Part shown: in pieces, positions 60,885 through 64,000 of the stretch
How the letters are laid out: each line of letters starts with the position of its first letter
Position numbering within the stretch: the stretch's first letter is position 1
Source: Anticarsia gemmatalis
Taxonomy: Eukaryota; Arthropoda; Insecta; Lepidoptera; Erebidae
Assembly: GCF_050436995.1 (NCBI RefSeq)
Contig: NC_134767.1
Location: 6,138,001-6,202,000, forward strand
Direction: 5' to 3'
DNA: 64,000 bases
Position numbers and translations under genes: made by a program
Notes under the pieces: model-generated
What the model saw: the letters and a program-made list of their open reading frames with translations, nothing else
Told to the model about the DNA's origin: nothing
The model's database searches: none

Positions 60885-61146
60885 TCTATACTAATATTAT
60901 AAAGCTGAAGAATTTGTTTGTTTGATTGTTTGTTCGTTTGAACGCGCTAATCTCAGGAACTACTAGTTCGATTTAAAAAATTCTTTCAGTGTTAGATAGC
61001 CCATTTATCGAGGAAGGCTTTAGGCTATATATCATTACGCTACAACCAATAGGAGCAGAGTACCAGTAAAAAATGTTGCAAAAACGGGGACAATTTTGGC
61101 CCATTCTCTTTTATGTGACGCAAGCGAAGTAGCGCGGGTCAGCTAG
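60885..61146 (+). mobile_element. Helitron-like element, stem mismatch
   Basis: It starts TCTATACTAATATTATAAAG and ends CGCAAGCGAAGTAGCGCGGG, TCAG, CTAG. The hairpin stem carries one mismatch (TAGCG for TTGCG). It shares the GATT-interrupted (GTTT)n tract with the copy at 36344. Confidence 0.87.
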
Positions 61147-61604
61147 TCTTTACAGAGATAAAGGTTTATGGTGCGAAATGCTGTAAGATAGAATTAGACT
61201 ACAGTAACAAACTTAAGATCGTAGTAAGACCATTGTTTCTCACAAACAAAACTAAACGATGACTTCTGTTGCACAGTGTTGTTTATTTTTGTAAGTCAAA
61301 CACGGCGTATACCTGGCTGGTAAGCAAATGTTGAATGTTAAACATTATAGAATACGGAGTTTGTTAGCTTGTGTTGTTTGCTCATTTCCGGCAGTTCCCC
61401 GGAATTGTGCTGAAGATAACTTAACTGTGCTAAATAATAATGAAGTGTTATTAACGGTTCTGTTTGCTAGAGGTTTAAGAGTGCGACAAAAACATAATTG
61501 TGATTATTTTGATACATAATACGATACGGGAATTAACGCATTTAAGACTAGGGGGTTGTGATCAGTTTTTCATACAATATTCTTTGACAGTCAGTTCGTG
61601 GCTT
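61147..61604. other. Unassigned DNA with a MITE-1 scrap
   Basis: TGTGATCAGTTTTTCATACA at about 61557-61576, followed by a drifted CTTTGACAGTCAGTTCG, resembles the middle of MITE-1. A 63-codon frame at 61328-61519 has no motif. Confidence 0.4.
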
Positions 61605-61962
61605 AGTTAACAACAGCCGCACGGATCGATCTCTGAGGTTAAGCTACGCTTGCCGAGGTTGTTCCGTGGATGGGTGACCATCTTATACATATCGAGTTCC
61701 TCCGTGTTTCGGAAGGCACGTAAAATTGTGGGTCCCGGCTGTCATTTTCGAAGATCTTTGACAGTCGTTAACAGTAGTCAGAAGCTTGAAAGTTTAACAA
61801 CCAGTCTTACCGAAGGGTATCGTGTTAATATGTACCTAAGTAACTGGGTTGTGGAGGTCAGATAGGCAGTCGCTCCCTGTAAAACACTGGTATCCAGATG
61901 CATCCGGTGAGACTGGAAGCCGACTCCAACATAGTTTGGAACAAAGGCTTAACGTCTGTAGA
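61605..61962 (+). repeat. 5S-rRNA-derived SINE, full or near full length
   Basis: The head reads ATCTCTGAGGTTAAGCTACG and CCGTGGATGGGTGACCATCT. These are the internal control regions of a 5S rRNA gene (AGTTAAGC... and TGGATGGGTGACC), at about 61629-61680. Then come CTCCGTGTTTCGGAAGGCAC and GGGTCCCGGCTG, and a tail with GGTAACTGGG-like, GTGAGACTGGAAGCCGACTC and CCAACATAGTTTGGAAC. Truncated relatives lie at 42915 and 46862. The overlapping frames on both strands (61650-62082) are SINE sequence. It is not a functional 5S gene because the rest of the 5S fold is absent. Confidence 0.85.
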
Positions 61963-63198
61963 AAATCACGCTTTAGATGCGTGTGGGAGATAGTTCTTCC
62001 TAATTTTCTAGAGTGTTTGATATCTCTCCATTTATTAGACGTTTTTAACTTCCTCTGTCGCATAACATTCATTTATTACTGAAGAAAAATAATTGATCTA
62101 TGCTATAACGTATTAATATATGCTATAATTGTTTAAAAAACACGCTTCTGAAATAAATTTACTTGTCACCGAGGTTTATTGACTATAATTAAATGCAGCT
62201 GCTCAATATACTACTGACTAGCGAAGGACACAATTGAAATTATAGAGTTTTTCCAGCGTGAGTTTGATAACGAAATATAAATCTTGCTCACAGCCACAAA
62301 TAAATAGAAAAGGAGAAAAAACATTCACACATGTGACAGTCCAAATAAATCCAGCTCAATAACTAGGGCTGCCACCTTTGGAATTTATAGAGTGTTGCGG
62401 CTTTAAAGCTTCCAATTGCATTTTCGTATCTTTTGTACAGGTGGTTACTAAACGTGTATTGTTAAATTTTGGGCACAAATTATTTGTTTAAATTTATTAG
62501 TAATTTCAGACTGAAAATCGTTCATTAGAAAAAGAATCGAAATACGTAACAAATTCGAGTTAGTCCTTCGTGCTTGCGAGCTTTCAATTCGACTGTATTT
62601 TTTACGTTTATTTAGGTCTTCATTTAGAAACTATGCCATATAAATAAACCACAAGCCTTTACTTGATAAGTATTTTTAATATCATAAAATAATTGAAGTC
62701 AACGCCAACCAACTTTTGTAAAACTGAAGGTACAAATTACTGATTCAAATACGAACTTCTTTGCCCGAAGAAAACGGGCAGCCCTAAAGCACACAGTCAA
62801 TAACACCGCTCAAGTTTTTTTGGCAATGCGTGTATTTCTATTTATTCTTCCCACGTATAAACAACTCGAGTAATTTAGATTTTCAATATTGTATCGCTTT
62901 GCCTGGGAACTGAGAGCTGTAGGGGCTCACCTTGAAGCCCTTCACCGAGACACAAAGAACAAGTTTGTTTTAAACCAACTCGTGCGGGTAGTTGCTAAAT
63001 ATTGGATTATTTTCCTTTAACCAAACAATTGTGGGGGTTTTGTTTTAGTTGATAAATAAGACTAATATTCAGACTTATATCAAATTACGGTTATTTTCTA
63101 TGAGAGTAAGCAGAGGAACAGACGCTTTACAGAGAAAAGAACAGACGCTTGATATGATCCTTTATCTCCTTATGTGTCATTTACATACGTCATTTAGT
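61963..63198. other. Unassigned AT-rich DNA
   Basis: No gene or repeat recognised; the 71-codon frame at 63049-63264 runs into the MITE-1 that follows. Confidence 0.4.
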
Positions 63199-63381
63199 AG
63201 CTTGATTCTCTACTACTATCGACTACAGTTACTGACAACCGACCTGTCATCGAGAAATGTATGAAACTCTGATCAACGCCTCTAACGGGCCTCGTAGAAA
63301 ATATTTTGGCAGTACATTCTAAATGTCAAATGTCGTTACCTAGCCGGTTGTCGGTAGTCGATAGAGGTAGAGAATCGAGGT
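63199..63381 (-). mobile_element. MITE-1 rearranged so both ends are right ends
   Basis: It opens CTTGATTCTCTACTACTATC (complement of the right end), then CGCCTCTAACGGGCCTCGTA and GCAGTACATTCTAAATGTCA. Where the left terminus should follow, it instead has a plus-oriented right end: CTAGCCGGTTGTCGGTAGTC, then GATAGAGGTAGAGAATCGAG. The inverted ends are therefore about 40 bp instead of about 15. Confidence 0.88.
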
Positions 63382-64000
63382 ATAGATATCTTGTCATATT
63401 AACAATTAATTACTGCAATTGAAATATGGAACTTAAATAATTCTCAACTCATCATCTACTTTAAGTTATCTCATGCAAAGAATTATTGATTTACTTATTG
63501 TCTTACAGTTTTAGTTACATTTTTCATCATATTCAAATACCCCCAAGTCGGTCGATAGCTCCATGGCGCGATCCATAATGTATAAGACTGCTGATTACAA
63601 GATCCTACGTTGGAATCCAGAGTCGGGCTAAGCGCTATTGATCTTTCCATTTTACTTTAGAATAATTCTACCTAAGTATTTTAAACATCTCTCCATATCC
63701 GTTCCTGTATAGCAGTTGCGAAAAATTATGAACATTGAGCGTTTGAACATACATTATTATAATGTATGTTCAAAAGTGTATCAAATACCCCATAAAACTT
63801 CTAAGATTTCCTAAACGCCAAAAACATGACACCAATATCACATTCAAAATGTTCGCGTCAGTTACAAACTAACTAATTACTTCGGAACTTATTCTCTTTG
63901 CATCAAACGCAATGTCCGCTCTCACAGCAATTGAAAGTTTTAAGTCGTGCTAAGTTGTTCAAGTAATTCTAAGTAATATAAGTTGCAGTTTCTGTTATGC
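63382..64000. other. Unassigned DNA with a palindrome and a tRNA-like scrap
   Basis: GTCGATAGCTCCATGGCGC (about 63549) and CGTTGGAATCCAGAGTC (about 63608) are weak A/B-box-like sequences. The palindrome at 63742-63774 is listed separately. No gene. Confidence 0.35.
63742..63774. repeat. Perfect 33-nt palindrome
   Basis: TTTGAACATACATTAT and ATAATGTATGTTCAAA pair completely around one T at 63758. Isolated, in AT-rich DNA. Confidence 0.85.

Noticed and set aside
61650..62082. Three overlapping frames on both strands
   Set aside because: Produced by the 5S-type SINE and its flank.
1..64000. CRISPR array, bacterial operon or prophage content
   Set aside because: No regularly spaced repeats, no ribosome-binding sites or dense ORFs; introns, SINEs and Helitrons show an animal genome.

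Overview
The window looks like a stretch of lepidopteran (moth-type) nuclear genome. It is strongly AT-rich, has almost no long open reading frames, and is full of short non-autonomous transposable elements of kinds familiar from Lepidoptera. These include tRNA-headed SINEs with A/B-box promoters, a 5S-rRNA-headed SINE, Helitron-like elements ending in a hairpin plus CTAG, and a roughly 160-bp MITE family with termini resembling AGCGCGATTCTCTAC. The organism assignment is inferred from these repeats and from the one recognisable gene. The sequence carries no marker that fixes the species.

The only confidently recognised protein gene is a small secreted stand-alone I29 inhibitor (cathepsin-propeptide-like cysteine protease inhibitor, the family of Bombyx BCPI). 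It lies on the minus strand in two exons and occurs twice, at 21134-21991 and 28984-29841, because it sits inside a 7,850-bp direct tandem duplication (14516-22365 and 22366-30215). The two units look identical wherever I compared them, and the junction shows a 4-bp TAAA microhomology. This is either a very recent duplication or an assembly artefact. Each unit also carries a Helitron, several MITE-1 copies, one of them inside the inhibitor intron, and a perfect 37-nt hairpin in the probable 3' UTR.

Layout: 1-5.3 kb is dense in SINEs and MITEs. 5.3-14.5 kb is mostly unassigned AT-rich DNA with a GC-rich foldback MITE (6671-6828), a GC-rich ORF of unknown nature (7648-7869), a possible minus-strand promoter and first exon (8831-8990), and a Helitron (11564-11805). 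14.5-30.2 kb is the tandem duplication. 30.2-54 kb is unassigned DNA with scattered SINEs, MITE-1 copies and Helitrons, a TATA+Inr promoter candidate (34627-34829), and a 41-residue membrane micro-ORF with decayed ORFs after it (41082-41581). 54-64 kb is again repeats, including two same-orientation Helitrons, a 5S-type SINE and a rearranged palindromic MITE-1.

No operons, rRNA genes, intact tRNA genes, CRISPR arrays, intact transposase or reverse-transcriptase genes were found. Most of the sequence reads as intergenic or long-intron DNA. The only functional theme I can defend is inhibition of cathepsin-like cysteine proteases by the duplicated I29 gene. The rest is a record of element insertion and decay.
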